Shown in pieces: positions 10,757 through 21,303 of a DNA stretch of 64,000 nt. Source of the DNA: Hyposmocoma kahamanoa (taxonomy: Eukaryota; Arthropoda; Insecta; Lepidoptera; Cosmopterigidae); NCBI RefSeq assembly GCF_003589595.1, contig NW_020654289.1:7742776-7806775 (forward strand), given 5' to 3'. A program made the translations under genes and the position numbers. The notes below the pieces were generated by a model, which was not told where the DNA came from, searched no databases, and saw only the letters and a program-made list of their open reading frames with translations. Within the stretch, counting starts at the first letter, position 1; the number at the start of each line of letters is the position of its first letter.

Positions 10757-11263
10757 TTAGGGAGCATCGAGTATATAACCTGAAATAGAGAAAAATAAGG
10801 ACCATCCATCCCTGGCAACTCATCAGGCAAATTGGCCTTATATCACTTTTAAATATCGACTCTCGTTTGCACTGAAATCAAAAATTAGAAAGCGGAAATA
10901 GTACAGCGCCAACAACTGACCTGTGTGTACCTTTCCGTATATTCCAAAAATATGTATTTATTGTACATAATAAAGATAATATATTTAAGACTGGCGGGCT
11001 GTTCCATTGGGTGGTGTGGGAAAAACAGCCAAACATCTGATTACAAAACAAACGGAATGACATTTCATCGGCAATTAAATATTAAATATGTATTTATTCA
11101 ATTTTCGTCCATTACAGCAAAGTTCAAATTAAACTGCTCGATTCGGAGTGAAACAATTGACGACACCCGTCAATTGCCACCGTAGTGACGTGGCAGAATA
11201 GTTTTCAAACAAATTAAATGACATTTCTTCTCTATTTCTGGTTATATACTCGATGTTATGGAG
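10757..11263. mobile_element. TIR DNA element with 8-bp target duplication, complete copy
   Basis: The element is 10765-11255 (491 bp), in the opposite orientation to the copy at 4129. Its ends, CATCGAGTATATAACC and inverse, match over 26 bp with one mismatch. The flanks ttagggag (10757-10764) and ttatggag (11256-11263) agree at 7 of 8 bases. The core shares ATCGACTCTCGTTTGCACTG, CAACTGACCTGTGTGTAC and CAATTGACGACACCCGTCA with the copies at 4129, 51173 and 52436. No transposase frame was found; the overlapping frames here are unrelated to known proteins. Confidence 0.88.
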
Positions 11264-11651
11264 TCACCACACTTATTAATCGGTATGAGCCGGTCACGAA
11301 AAGCTATTATGTCCATGAAATAAAAGCGAAAAAGGCGTTATGCTTCCCCTCGAACCATCGACGCAAAACACAAAACGTATTTTTTGCTATTAACACATGG
11401 ACATGTAGCTTTTTTGGGCTGGCTTAATGCGATTCTATGTCGATACGTGTGGAAACTCCTTATGTACTCAATATGCAATGAGCCTAAAAACGTAGAAAGA
11501 GCCTAAGACGCGAGACGTATCTACTTGAGAACAAACAAACAATACTGACTAAACAACGCGAACTCAACGTCTTTATCTATCTTATAATAGATACAAAATT
11601 TTATCTGACAGGTTTAATTTTTATTTATATTTTTATTTTTTGTTTATTTGA
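11264..11651. other. No recognisable feature
   Basis: A plus-strand frame covers 11218-11427 but starts inside the TIR element and has no recognisable domain. Confidence 0.35.
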
Positions 11652-11716
11652 ATCAGGCAACTTATGGCCTATATAATATATAAGTTATATATTACAAAGG
11701 CCATAAGTTGCCTGAT
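11652..11716. repeat. Perfect 18-bp-arm hairpin
   Basis: ATCAGGCAACTTATGGCC at 11652-11669 is exactly inverted at 11699-11716, around an AT-rich loop of 29 bases. It could be a short MITE or a recent inverted duplication. Confidence 0.75.
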
Positions 11717-11879
11717 ATGTAGTTATATAATATAACCTAAGGACTAGCATACAATACAATCTACACGAATTGCACGTCTTGGCGACGTATGGTGCAATCT
11801 GGTGTCAGATAACACTCTTCGGCCAAAACTCCTCTTTCATGAAGGTCGATAGATGATCTGTCGGCACTCTTTTTATTGA

Positions 11880-12274
11880 TAAAGTCAAAGAATCATTTAT
11901 TCCAAGTAAAATAAATTTACACTTGAAAACGTCACATTTAAGCTACTCCGAGTTCACTACGCTGACTTCCCTGAAAAGAACGAGCAAGAAACTCCAGGGA
12001 TTGCTCTTTTCAAATAAACTTAAATGCTATAATACACTTTGAATCAAATTTGTGTGGAATCTGGAGCCATGTCGTCTTTCCATACATCTTTATCTAACAC
12101 GTAGTCTTCAATTTTGTAATATGACTGTTCAATCAAAATATTTTTAATGTAGTTTTTAAACTTAGGAAATGATAATCTTAATATATGCTCCGGAATCTTA
12201 TTGCAAAAACGTCTACAGTTCCCCATAAAAGAGTCGTTCACCTTGGTTAAACGAAATCGTGGTACCATGAGTTT
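11880..12274 (-). pseudogene. CR1/Jockey-type LINE 3' end (ORF2 C-terminus and 3' UTR)
   Basis: The minus-strand frame at 12044-12268 reads TKVNDSFMGNCRRFCNKIPE and ends NYIKNILIEQSYYKIEDYV. This is the C-terminal pattern of CR1/Jockey-group LINE polymerases (fold, short basic segment, stop). The 3' UTR follows at 11880-12043 and ends with AATAAATGATTCTTTGACTTT. The same UTR occurs at 49521-49705 and 52265-52435. The copy is 5'-truncated just upstream of 12274, as is usual for LINE insertions. Confidence 0.75.
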
Positions 12275-12775
12275 GGATTTAGCTCTAAGGTTAATTTCTT
12301 ATTGAAATTATGTATTTCAAAAATTAAAATTCACGTCGTGACGGGACTCCAACCGCTCTACCTTCATAGTGTGTTTGACTTTTAACCTGATGTACTCCAC
12401 TATCTCCTTACACTTCGTGGAGTAATGCAATCGCGAGAGGTACAGCAACGTTAACGCGATTATTTGTGGATAAATCTGGCGACTCCTTTAAATTTTACTA
12501 GTAAAACTGTAGGTTTTTTTATTGAATCGTTACAGACCTATGCGCTACAATATTGCTCTGAGTTTCCAGCTGTTAGACCGACATAAGCAATATCGTAAAG
12601 TACGCGCAGCACGAATGCACTATATACCATTAGATTAGTTACTGTACTAGAGCTAACCTGCCAATGGTTTTTAAACTTATGTTTATTTCTATTTACCGCG
12701 TTCCTACAATCGCTTTGTACTATCCCTATTGATGAAATGTCTTTGTTTTTGTTACAACCAAGTAAAATGTATTTT
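12275..12775. other. No recognisable feature
   Basis: No gene was recognised. The 177-residue minus-strand frame at 12538-13071 runs antisense through the SINE1 copy and its TA-rich insert and is a shadow. Confidence 0.4.
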
Positions 12776-13151
12776 GGTAGCAGTAGAGCTCCTTGTGAAA
12801 GAATGCATATATTAAATATATAGTATATAAGTTTATTATATGTATATATATAAATATATACGTATAATAAATAAATAAATAAAAAAAGAACCACGTCACC
12901 TATTTCTGCTGCCAAGCAGTAAGTCAGCATTACTGTGTTCCTGTTTTGAAGAGTAGGGTGCTGGTGAAATGGCAGGAACAGGCACATGGGGTTTGTTAAC
13001 TTATATCTCAGGGAGATGGGCGTAGTGGCAGTGCTTGTCAGACCTTTGCAATTTAAAGCTCTAAGTGGCACTGCAACTGCTATGGATAGGCGTGTAGCTT
13101 ATCATGAAGCGCACGACTTGCTCGTCCCGTCACTTAATATTGTATAAAAAA
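12776..13151 (+). mobile_element. SINE1 copy with a TA-rich insertion
   Basis: The 5' end (TAGCAGTAGAGCTCC, GTGAAAGAA) breaks at about 12805 and resumes at about 12890 with CACCTATTTCTGCTGCC. The 85-bp insert is almost pure A/T (TATATATAAATATATAC, then AATAAATAAATAAATAAA). The 3' end is intact with TTAATATTGTATAAAAAA. Confidence 0.85.
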
Positions 13152-13323
13152 GCAGTTAAATACGTTTATCATTAACAATATTTATTTCAAACATCTTAAA
13201 TTGAGAATACCTACAGGAGCTTATCCGTAAAAAGGTACCCACCTACCACCGATTTTTGTCATCCAATTTTTAGTATAAAGATTTAATTTTACTATAATTT
13301 TAAACTTCTTTCTTTTCTTCCTA

Positions 13324-13378
13324 CAAGCAGTAGAGCTCCTTGTGAAAGAGTTCGTCCAGGGGGCCTACCACAACCTTT
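13324..13378 (+). mobile_element. SINE1 5' end fragment
   Basis: AGCAGTAGAGCTCCTTGTGA, AAGAGTTCGTCCAGGG and CCTACCACAACC match the first 55 bp. The rest is absent. Confidence 0.65.
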
Positions 13379-13601
13379 CCAAAAACAATCTTATTTCAAT
13401 GTAAGCATAAAGTAAGCCTATTGTAATATTACTCATTTTCGTACCATGACAAACCTATCAACCAAGTAATGTATTATTGCTAAAGTGACTGAAAGAACGA
13501 ATGATTTCCCAATATTGTCTATTCCTTACTAAAAGTGGGAAAGAAATAACGCTATATGAACTGTATAATACATCATAATATAATACATAGACATCTCTCT
13601 C

Positions 13602-14378
13602 TTGTTTAATTATCCCAACCACCCAAATTATAACCCTGACATTAAAAAAACTTTTAACGACATCTCTGATTGGTTACAGGATCACTCCTTAGTGCTTAAC
13701 ACAAATAAAACTAAAATAGCTCAATTCAGACCTCACCAAAAACGCCCCACTGAACTTAACGCACTTACACTAGACCTCAATATTGAAGAGGTGTCTGATT
13801 TTACTCTGCTCGGTCTGGAAATAAACTCCCACCTTGATTGGAAAAAACATGTTTCCAAAATTAAAGCTAAATTCTCCTCCTTCCTCTATGCTCTCAGCAT
13901 CTTAAAATCTAATACAAACACCATTTGTGCCCTATCCGCCTACCACGCATATGCACAGTCCTGGCTACGCTATGGGATTTTATTATGGGGCCATAGCACG
14001 GACGCAGACGACCTCTTCATCTCCCAAAAAAAATGCATCCGAATACTGGCCAACATCTGCAAACAGCATTTTATTAACCTCCAGGTACTCACCATCCCCT
14101 CCCTTTACATAGAGGAAGTAGCGAAATTTGTTAGAAACAATCTAAGTATGTTTGAATATAACAAGAATGCTCGGCGCAGAGACAGGCTGGTTTCGCCTGC
14201 ACCTGTTCTGGAAATGTATAAGAAAGGCACATTTTACAGATCCATCCTTTACAACCAAATCCCAAAGTCTTTTAAGAACATGACAAAGAACAGCCTCTTC
14301 TTCTCCAATCTAAAGACCTTCCTCTTAAAAAAGGCATACTATTCGGTCTCTGAGTTCATGCAGGATAAACTTAATTAA
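13602..14378 (+). pseudogene. LINE reverse transcriptase C-terminal half (CR1/Jockey group)
   Basis: A 258-codon open frame without stops. It starts just downstream of where the YADD catalytic motif should lie. DISDWLQDHSLVLNTNKTK is the conserved W..N.L.LN..KTK block, DFTLLGLEINSHLDWKKHV is the L.LG..ID..L.W..H block, and SWLRYGILLWG, KKCIRILANI and LTIPSLYIEEVAKFV are the usual thumb and C-terminal blocks. The end is natural, with a stop at 14376-14378. The start codon is an artefact of 5' truncation; fingers, palm and endonuclease are missing. About five residues seem deleted before HFINLQ. The open frame suggests a young insertion. It cannot be active alone. Confidence 0.88.
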
Positions 14379-14470
14379 CATTATACTTATAATAATGTAA
14401 TAATTACAACTGTTAATAAAAATAATAATAACAATTAATAATAATAATAACAATAAATAAATAATATGCC
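14379..14470 (+). repeat. LINE 3' tail with (AAT)n microsatellite
   Basis: From the stop codon the sequence runs through ATAATGTAATAATTAC into AATAATAATAACAATTAATAATA and AATAAATAAATAAT. A short microsatellite tail is usual for CR1-like LINEs. Confidence 0.6.
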
Positions 14471-15100
14471 TATACGCCTTTGACATAATATAACCTACTT
14501 AAATAATATAATATTTAGAAATTTTAAATATTTATAAAAATACTTATATAATAGCTATGCAAAAAATAGTTGAACCATTACATATATGGATAAAGCCTAT
14601 AATATTGTATACACAACGGGACTTTGTTATATAATTATAAACTAGATTTAAGTTATTTTTGCTACGCCCTGTCAGGGCCCATGTGATACAATTATTTCTT
14701 GTACATCTGTTTTTCACCATGGTTGCAATAAACGATACAAATAAACGATACAAATACCATCTCTTTCTTTTTTGATGTTCCGAATCGAGTTATCTTAGTA
14801 TATGTTAAAGTACTTAATATTATTCACATTCAGAGAATTTTAACTGCCAAAAAAAGAAAAGTACGCTATAATGAAATCCATTAAAATTACGTTGTTTTCA
14901 TTATTATTCAGCATTTTCATGAAGAAAATACATAAAACAAGCTGAGTCTTGATAGTCAGGTTGTAAATTCGGAACTATAGTCTAGTTCAACTGTTAGTAA
15001 CGCCAAGGAGCATATAGATGGCGCTTTAATCGCATTATGGTACGAAAAGTCAATGTAAGGTTAAAGTAATATTGTTTTAAGAGATTGTGGTAGGCCACCG
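14471..15100. other. No recognisable feature
   Basis: AT-rich. AAACGATACAAAT occurs twice in direct tandem at about 14732-14756. No gene was seen. Confidence 0.35.
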
Positions 15101-15380
15101 GTAGTACTACCACCTTACCTATTTCTGCCGCCATGCAGTAATGTGAGCATGACTGCGTTCCGGATTTGAATTTCTGTGGGCAGTACTTTAATACTCAAAC
15201 TTTAAACACCCTTAGGTGCTGGTGAAATTACAGGCACATGAAACTTTTCAACTTAGTCTCGGTGTGACAGACGCAGTGGCTGTGGCCTTTGAGTGGCACT
15301 GCAACTGTTATGGACAGGTATTACGCTTACCACCAGGCGCACGACTTGACCGTCCCGTCACTTAGTGTCATAAAAAAAAA
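15101..15380 (+). mobile_element. SINE1 copy, 5'-truncated
   Basis: Starts at GTAGTACTACCACC, about 45 bp into the family. A small insertion of about 35-40 bp lies at about 15172-15210, before GGTGCTGGTGAAATTACAGG. The ATCTTTGCGATTTAAAGC block is deleted. Ends in a ten-base A-run. Confidence 0.82.
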
Positions 15381-15459
15381 ACTTCGTAAATGTCAAATTT
15401 TGAATATCAACCGGTATCTTATTATAGAAGCGTAATACACTGTTCTTTAAATGAATTTG

Positions 15460-15713
15460 TGACTTTATGAAGACTGATGGAGAATGTTATGTCTGTCACT
15501 ATTTTTCATAAACAAATTACTATTCTTCTTAACATAAATTATATTTTCATAAATGTACTGTGACATTAGTGTAAGAATGTTAATACCTTTAAACTTATCT
15601 CTCAAAGACTCTCTGGTGCCCAGATTGCTAATTGCCCTAACCGCACGTTTCTGCAGGACAAATATTATATTAATTTCAACGCCATTATCCCCAAAGCAAA
15701 ATGCCGTATGTTA
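15460..15713 (-). pseudogene. LINE ORF2 C-terminal fragment (CR1/Jockey group)
   Basis: The minus strand reads GDNGVEINIIFVLQKRAVRA, then ISNLGTRESLRDKF and GINILTLMSQYIYENIIYVKK in one frame. This matches the LINE pattern WG...I..IF.LQKRA.R.I..L..R.S....F....ILT..S.YI.E...YV, as known for this group. The upstream WG appears as CFG. It is separate from the LINE at 13602 and on the other strand. Both ends are missing. Confidence 0.75.
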
Positions 15714-16144
15714 TCAAACTATGAAAGTAGTTGAAGTAAACCAATCTAGCGGTTTCGACGTCGAAAGTTTTCGTATATGTATATATTTGAAATATACATA
15801 GTAAATGATATACGAGTACAGATATTTATTGTTCTTGACTGTCGTCTTCACTAAGTCACAAAGTCATGTCATTTTCATTCAAAAGTTTATACGAAGGTTA
15901 TTATTATAAAATTTCGGCATAAACATAAGAATTTAGTAGTAGTTCTTTTTCTCGTATTGTCTATTACATTGACTTTGTAATTCTCAGTACCTAAGATTAA
16001 CCACTTATCATTGAGTAATGTAAAGATTTCAAATTAACTCAAGAAGTGGTAAACCGAAATTATGTGCTCCTAAATATTTCTGCACTCCTCCGATTTCAGC
16101 ACCGCATCGGATTCGTCGTCGTCGATTATAAAAATCTTGAAAAC
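15714..16144. other. No recognisable feature
   Basis: No gene or shared repeat was seen. Confidence 0.35.
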
Positions 16145-16305
16145 TCGCACCCACTTCGGATATCGCTTGTGCAGTAAGTCCGAATTAAATCCGTCATATC
16201 ACTTGTATATCTAAATATAAAAAGACATTTGGGACGCCTGTGTCATTTCGGAACGTCATTTTCTCGTATTCGGCACTGCTACGATTTGGACGTAGTGTTC
16301 AAATG
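16145..16305. repeat. Dispersed repeat R6
   Basis: About 160 bp, diverged but collinear with 48545-48707. Shared blocks include AAAACTCG, CTTCGGA, TCGCTTGTGCA, ATTTCGGAACGTCATTTCTCG and GGACGTAGTG with CAAATGC. The class is unknown. Confidence 0.6.
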
Positions 16306-16433
16306 CACTAAGTCAGAAGCGGCATGATACACTTTTGTACCAACATAAGTTAAAATAACACAAATTAATAGGTACTTAATAAACCCCAATACAAAACAGT
16401 GAACTTCAAAAAATCAATAGTCACCATCACCAT

Positions 16434-16649
16434 ATAATAATAATAAAGCACACACTCAACATAGCCCCGCACTAGGGAAACCCTGTGTCGCAGGTGCCAT
16501 GGACACACACATAGACAACCACAAATTACATCCAAACTCACGAGAGAAATAAATGTAGGTCATACAAATATTTCTCCCGGCCCGGGAATCGAACCTGGGA
16601 TCTCTGCGTGGCAGTCCGGCATGGTAACCGTTCGGCCACTGAGGCAGTT
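16434..16649 (-). mobile_element. tSINE-A copy, full length
   Basis: On the minus strand it has the tRNA-like head, the B-box GGTTCGATTCC, the full body and a TTATTATTATTAT tail. This is one of the best copies in the window. Confidence 0.88.
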
Positions 16650-16860
16650 AAATATTCATCATATTATTGGATAATAATATAATGTTAGTTCTAATTTATA
16701 CGTTTCAAATTTTACCGTTGCTACACTACGTCATCCCGCTCTGATTAGCTTTCCTCTGGCTCAAAGGTTGTCTGGAAGAGATTGTTCTTAGCGATAAGGC
16801 CGCCTTTACCCACGTTGGTTGTAAGTTATTTTTGTATTGTTTCTTTAGAATCAAATGAAG

Positions 16861-17094
16861 GGCGGACAAGTCGTGCTCCTGATGGTAAGTTAGATGTCTG
16901 TCCATAACAATTGCAATGCCAATCAGAGCTTTAAATAGCAAAGATTTGCAGGTGCGCCCGCCACCTTGAGACATAAGTTGACCCTTCAAAACGGGAACAC
17001 AGTAAGGCTGAAATTACTGCTTGGCGGCAGAAATAGGTAAGGTGGCAGTACTTCCCTGGACGAACACTTTCACAAGGAGCTCTATTGCTACCAT
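16861..17094 (-). mobile_element. SINE1 copy with internal deletion
   Basis: Lacks the block between GTTTCAAGG/ACATAAGTTGAC and CCCTTCAAAACGGG (about 45 bp, the CACATG...GGTGAAATTAC part). The 3' tail is also shortened. Confidence 0.8.
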
Positions 17095-17185
17095 ACTGTT
17101 TTTGTTGTTGTGCAATAAAGTGTTTATCTATCTATCTGTAAGCCAACAACTCATGCAGAGCTATTTACTAAACCCATACTCGATA

Positions 17186-17360
17186 GGAAATGAACTATTT
17201 TTTCGGATCTAAATCGTGTATATTTGTTTTTTTCAAACAGACCAACATTTCGGGCCCGAAATATGACAATGACATTACAATAATACAACAGTAGAACTAT
17301 CGTGTATGGATCGAGTTCTTAGGTTTTCGCTATTGCTACATTTTGGAAATGAAACTATTT
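17186..17360. repeat. Dispersed repeat R4 fragments
   Basis: 17186-17270 has GGAAATGAACTATTTTTTCGGA and TTTCAAACAGACCAAC with TTTCGGGCCC. 17307-17360 has GAGTTCTTAGGTTTTCGC, CATTTTGGAAATGAAACT. Both blocks belong to the foldback repeat described at 41084. Confidence 0.6.
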
Positions 17361-19490
17361 TATCGTTTATGATAAAACTTAAAAATTACAATGATTAAAG
17401 ATACATTTCTAGTCAGCTGCCTGGTACCTGTAAATGTACCTGGCTGAGTGAAGAACAACTTTCATAGATTTCTCACAGATCGCGCTACGACAAAAAAGTC
17501 GTCAAAAAACACCAAAAACAAAGATCTACAATAAGCATATATAAAAATATAATATTATCTGCAATTTCTATCAAAGTCTATGTGCTTATGCTCCGTGGGC
17601 GAACTTCTTGCTTTTTTACATTCTTTTGCTGTTTTTGTTTCACTTGTAGCTTACAATTTTATGTCGTAAATTGTTAGTGTCTTTCATATTATAATTAATT
17701 GTGCCCATTCCTATTCTTTTCCTCACGCATCATCCACTTCACTGTGTAATGTACGTGGCTACAAAGCATAAATATCGTGTCCTCTCGATATTTGCATATT
17801 TTTAATAATTTATAAGTAAATTAGACTAATAATACATATAGTTTTAAAGTATTATTTGATAGCGAGCACCTGGAGCGCTGTGGACTTATCTTTCAAAGCG
17901 TGGCGGCAATAAAACGTAGCAAATTCACCGCCGCCGCCCCGCTGACTTCCCGCTCTCGCCTGTCGAGCCATCTGCCGAGAATTCCCTTTTATTTTCAATA
18001 CCGCACATTGTACTTTTCGGTTTCGGCCACTCCCGCTTGCGCCAGTATTTTTTCAGAATAACAATACAATAGTAGGTATTTTATTTATAGTAATTTATCG
18101 GTTTTGCAGATAGCTCAACATGCTCGTTTTGTTGGCACGTGCGTTTTAAAAGTAGTTTTTTTAAATAAATGCAAGCATAAGCATACAGCGAGTAGTTATT
18201 TTTTTAAATAAATTTTATTAATTTTGTTTGTATTTACCTTATCAATACAATTACATGTACATCAAAACAGTATTTTCTAAACTTAAAATAAGTTTTTCCA
18301 AATACCGCTAATTCATCGCTTGGCGCTTTCAACATTTAGAATGAAGAATCAATATTCTCAAATACAATTATTTGTGTGAGACGCGTGTTGTTGAAGTGTG
18401 AGTAGAGTCATTTAACAGTTGACACCTGTCAAAAGTTGAAGGTACTTAACGAAAACGATGGAGCCATTAACGGTTTTTTAAACTATGATTTTTTGGCTTA
18501 GATTAATCTCATACGTCCACAATATACATAATTTTATTCAGTATGGAAGACTTTCAAAATGACTACCGCAAAGATATAACGATTTCCCACGAAATAAATA
18601 TTACAAAATAAAACAATTGAAGCAAAATTACAATCTAAGATCTGGCTGTACGGCCACTGAGCCAGTTCCGAAAGACGAAAAATTTTACTACTTCAATTTA
18701 AACAGCAAGGAACGTAATTCAATGTCGTTGTTTACATGTTAATAGTACTGAATATAACAAATAGTTTCAGTAAAAAATGGTTTGGAAAAAAACTGGAACA
18801 TCAACGTCAAACTTCATTGCTAACACCATAGTACGATTCAAACATGTCATCTTTAAAAAAAAATATTACAGGCGATAGGAAACTGCGGAAAGTAAGCGAG
18901 ACTCGACCTAATCGACTCCCGATTCAGCTCACGTCGCTCAACCGGCCGTCAGCGCAAAACGCGCTTTTTATGTGTTCATCCGTATTGCAGCACGGATTAG
19001 ACTTTAGTTTTTATAGCACGGTTAAGCGCTTAATACGCTTTATAGCGCTGTACAGCCCCCCAAATGAAAGTCAATGTGAATATGAATTGAATTTGATTCT
19101 GTTTGTATTGCGTTTATGTCGTTCGTGTGGAAAACGATATGTTTGTGACAGCATTTCGCTATTTCACGTTTAGTTACATGTGTATGAATAAATAAATATG
19201 CTGAAATATCAACTTCCTAGTGGAACGCGAAGGAATATTCGTTGAAGTTGTGAAAACTTTTAATATCTATCACAACTCGGTTCTATCTACCTCTGATCTC
19301 TCTGAGCGTTGGATGAAAAAGTACCTGGTTCGATTCTCGTTGAGATAATTTGTGCCAGAGTAGCGGACTATGGTCTGAACTCTCAACCAGACATGGTCGA
19401 AGACGTAGATTGCTACTATATTGTAACCAAAAAAGGAATACCTACATACTTAATAATTAATCAACAATTCATCGTCTTGCATATTCGTTG
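17361..19490. other. Repeat-poor stretch; GC-rich patch at 17870-18050
   Basis: No transposon was recognised over about 2.1 kb. At 17870-18050 base composition shifts to GC-rich (CACCGCCGCCGCCCCGCTGA) without a convincing frame. The plus-strand frame at 18844-19173 (109 codons) has no recognised domain. It could be regulatory or intronic DNA of an unseen gene. Confidence 0.35.
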
Positions 19491-19492
19491 TT

Positions 19493-20020
19493 TCATCATC
19501 ATCATTTCAGACAAAAGACGCCCACTGTTGAACATAGGCCTCCCCCTAAGAATGCCACAACAACCTGTCCTGCGCCGCTTGCATCCAGCGGATTCCCGCA
19601 ACCTTCACCAGATCATCAGTCCACCTTGTAGGTGGTCTGCCCACGCCGCGTCTACCGGTACGCGGTCGCCACTCGAGAACTCTTCAGCCTCATCGGCCAT
19701 CTGTTCTGCGAGCATTGTGCCCTGCCATTGCCACTTAAGTTTTGCAATTGTTAGGGTCATGTCGGTTACTCTAGATCCCTTGGAGATATCCTCATCACTG
19801 ATTCTATCTCGCAACTAAACTCCGAGCATAGCCCTTTCTATTGCCCTTTGAGTGACCTTGAGCCTTCTTATGAGGCCCACAGTGAGCGACCACTTCTCAG
19901 TGCCATAAGTCATCACTGGCAACACACAATGGTCGAAGACTTTTGTCTTGAGACACTGTGGTATTTTGGACAAAAAGATATGGCGTAACTTCCCGGACGC
20001 TGCCCAGCCGAGTCGGTATA
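19493..20020 (-). pseudogene. RTE-type LINE 3' end
   Basis: The minus strand reads SKIPQCLKTKVFDHCVLPVM, then TYGTEKWSLTVGLIRRLKVT and QRAIERAMLG, a stop in place of the next residue, then RDRISDEDISKGSRV and IAKLKWQWQG. After a frameshift come RVLEWRPRTGRR and GRPPTRWTDDLVKVAG. These are the C-terminal blocks of RTE-clade reverse transcriptases. The 3' end is a (TGATGA)n tail, seen as TTCATCATCATCAT at 19492-19505, which is characteristic of RTE. It is 5'-truncated near 20020 and lacks the catalytic domain. Confidence 0.85.
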
Positions 20021-20270
20021 TAGTATTCGTTGTTTACCTGAAACAAAAGATATACATTTAAAATGTATAAAAAACTGTTACATAATGTGGCTTATGCACC
20101 TGGTTTTAAGACGACTAGACTTTATTATCATTATTTGTCTCATACGTCTAGGATAAATGGTTTTGACCAGTTATCCTATCAAATCGTAATCAAAACCCGA
20201 AAACAATTAGTATTATAAATCTAAAGGGTTTTCCCATTTACCTACCAACATAGGTCAATGGGTTTTCCAT

Positions 20271-20817
20271 TAAGGGCGGGTAGATTTTGACGGTTCATAG
20301 CGGCCATGTTGTTGAGGCAGCTTTTGTCAAATCTGTGTTTATTTTTCAGTCACTAAAGACAAATCATCATGGCAAGTTACAACGTCGAGCAACATGTGCA
20401 AATGATAAAAATTAATTACGAAAGTGGGTATTCTATTTGTGGCAATTTCACGGTTTTCGTGGTCATCCTTCCCAGTTGACTATTCAACGTTTGGTGGCCA
20501 AATTCAAGTCGACCGGTTCAGTGAACCATCAGCTAACATCTGTACCTTAACGAAACGCACGGACTGCCGAAAACATCGCCGCTATTCGTGAGAGTGGTCA
20601 GGAGAACTGGAGAACCCGAGGCAATCTATTACGCCCGCATCGTTGCCACAATAGAACATCAATTATGATAACACATTTTTATCATTTGCACGTATTGCTT
20701 GACGTTGAAACTTGCCATTATGATTTGTCTATAATGACTAAAAAATAAACAATAAATTTGACAAAATCAGCCTCAACTACATGACCGCTATGAAGTGTCA
20801 AAATCTACCCGCCTTTA
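20271..20817. mobile_element. Foldback Tc1/mariner-superfamily derivative with duplicated transposase start
   Basis: The element is 20273-20815, flanked by TA on each side (20271-20272 and 20816-20817). Its arms are 141 and 140 bp (20273-20413 and 20676-20815), inverted and about 85-90% alike. They start AGGGCGGGTAGATTTTGAC and AAGGCGGGTAGATTTTGAC. Each arm includes the 5' leader and the first codons of the same transposase: MASYNVEQHVQMIKI from 20369 on plus, MASFNVKQYVQMIKM from 20718 on minus. The middle keeps more of the transposase N-terminus only on the plus strand. The TA duplication and protein type fit the Tc1/mariner superfamily. Confidence 0.85.
20369..20620 (+). pseudogene. Transposase N-terminal fragment (helix-turn-helix part)
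   Basis: The first frame reads MASYNVEQHVQMIKINYESG and runs to a stop after 37 codons. A shift of frame then gives GHPSQLTIQRLVAKFKSTGS and VNHQLTSVP, a stop, and RNARTAENIAAIRESGQENW. The order S.E..VQMIK, then RLVAKF.STGSV, then R..ENIAA.R is the DNA-binding head of an insect DDE transposase group. No catalytic DDE region exists here. Confidence 0.75.
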
Positions 20818-21253
20818 ACCCGGCGTCATTGGGGTTAGGTCATAATGACCCGTAACATTTATAATTTTGAATATTTTTGTAAGTACGCGTGTTCTCAGTA
20901 GCTGGAGACAACATAGTGTTCTAAATGTTTTTGACTAGAAAACAGCTTGGCGAAAGTCATGCCGTGAGATACACGTGTGCAATTATCAAAAAGGGTAAAT
21001 ATGACACCTCCTTACTGCCTACGTAACAATTTTGCGCCTTTTTCACGGGTGATGTTTTATTGCTGATTAATATTTATTTGAGTTTAATAAAAGGTTTTAT
21101 ATATTACAGCTAAGTATTTGGTATTTATATTGTGATTCTTGTTGTTGTCGAAAGATAGTTACAAGAAACTACATATACTGTATGCAATTTAGCACCAATC
21201 ATGCGCTGCCGCCGCGGCAAGTGCGGCCTGTATCAGATCCAGAAATTTCTTAA
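20818..21253. other. No recognisable feature
   Basis: No gene or shared repeat was seen. Confidence 0.35.
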
Positions 21254-21303
21254 ATCCACTTAGCTTCAGCAGATACATCTGTATCTGCTGAAGCTAAGTG
21301 GAT
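21254..21303. repeat. Perfect palindrome with 24-bp arms and 2-base spacer
   Basis: ATCCACTTAGCTTCAGCAGA (with TACA) at 21254-21277 is exactly inverted at 21280-21303, with TC between. Homology stops sharply on both sides. It could extrude as a cruciform, and could be a very young inverted duplication. Confidence 0.92.

Noticed and set aside
12538..13071. 177-codon minus-strand open frame
   Set aside because: It runs antisense through a SINE1 copy and its TA-rich insertion; the low-complexity run of Tyr/Ile reflects that insert.
16434..16649. Intact tRNA gene inside tSINE-A
   Set aside because: The promoter boxes are good, but the 3' half of the tRNA passes into SINE body and no complete cloverleaf forms.
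18844..19173. 109-codon plus-strand open frame
   Set aside because: No similarity to known families that I can see; average length for chance at this window size.
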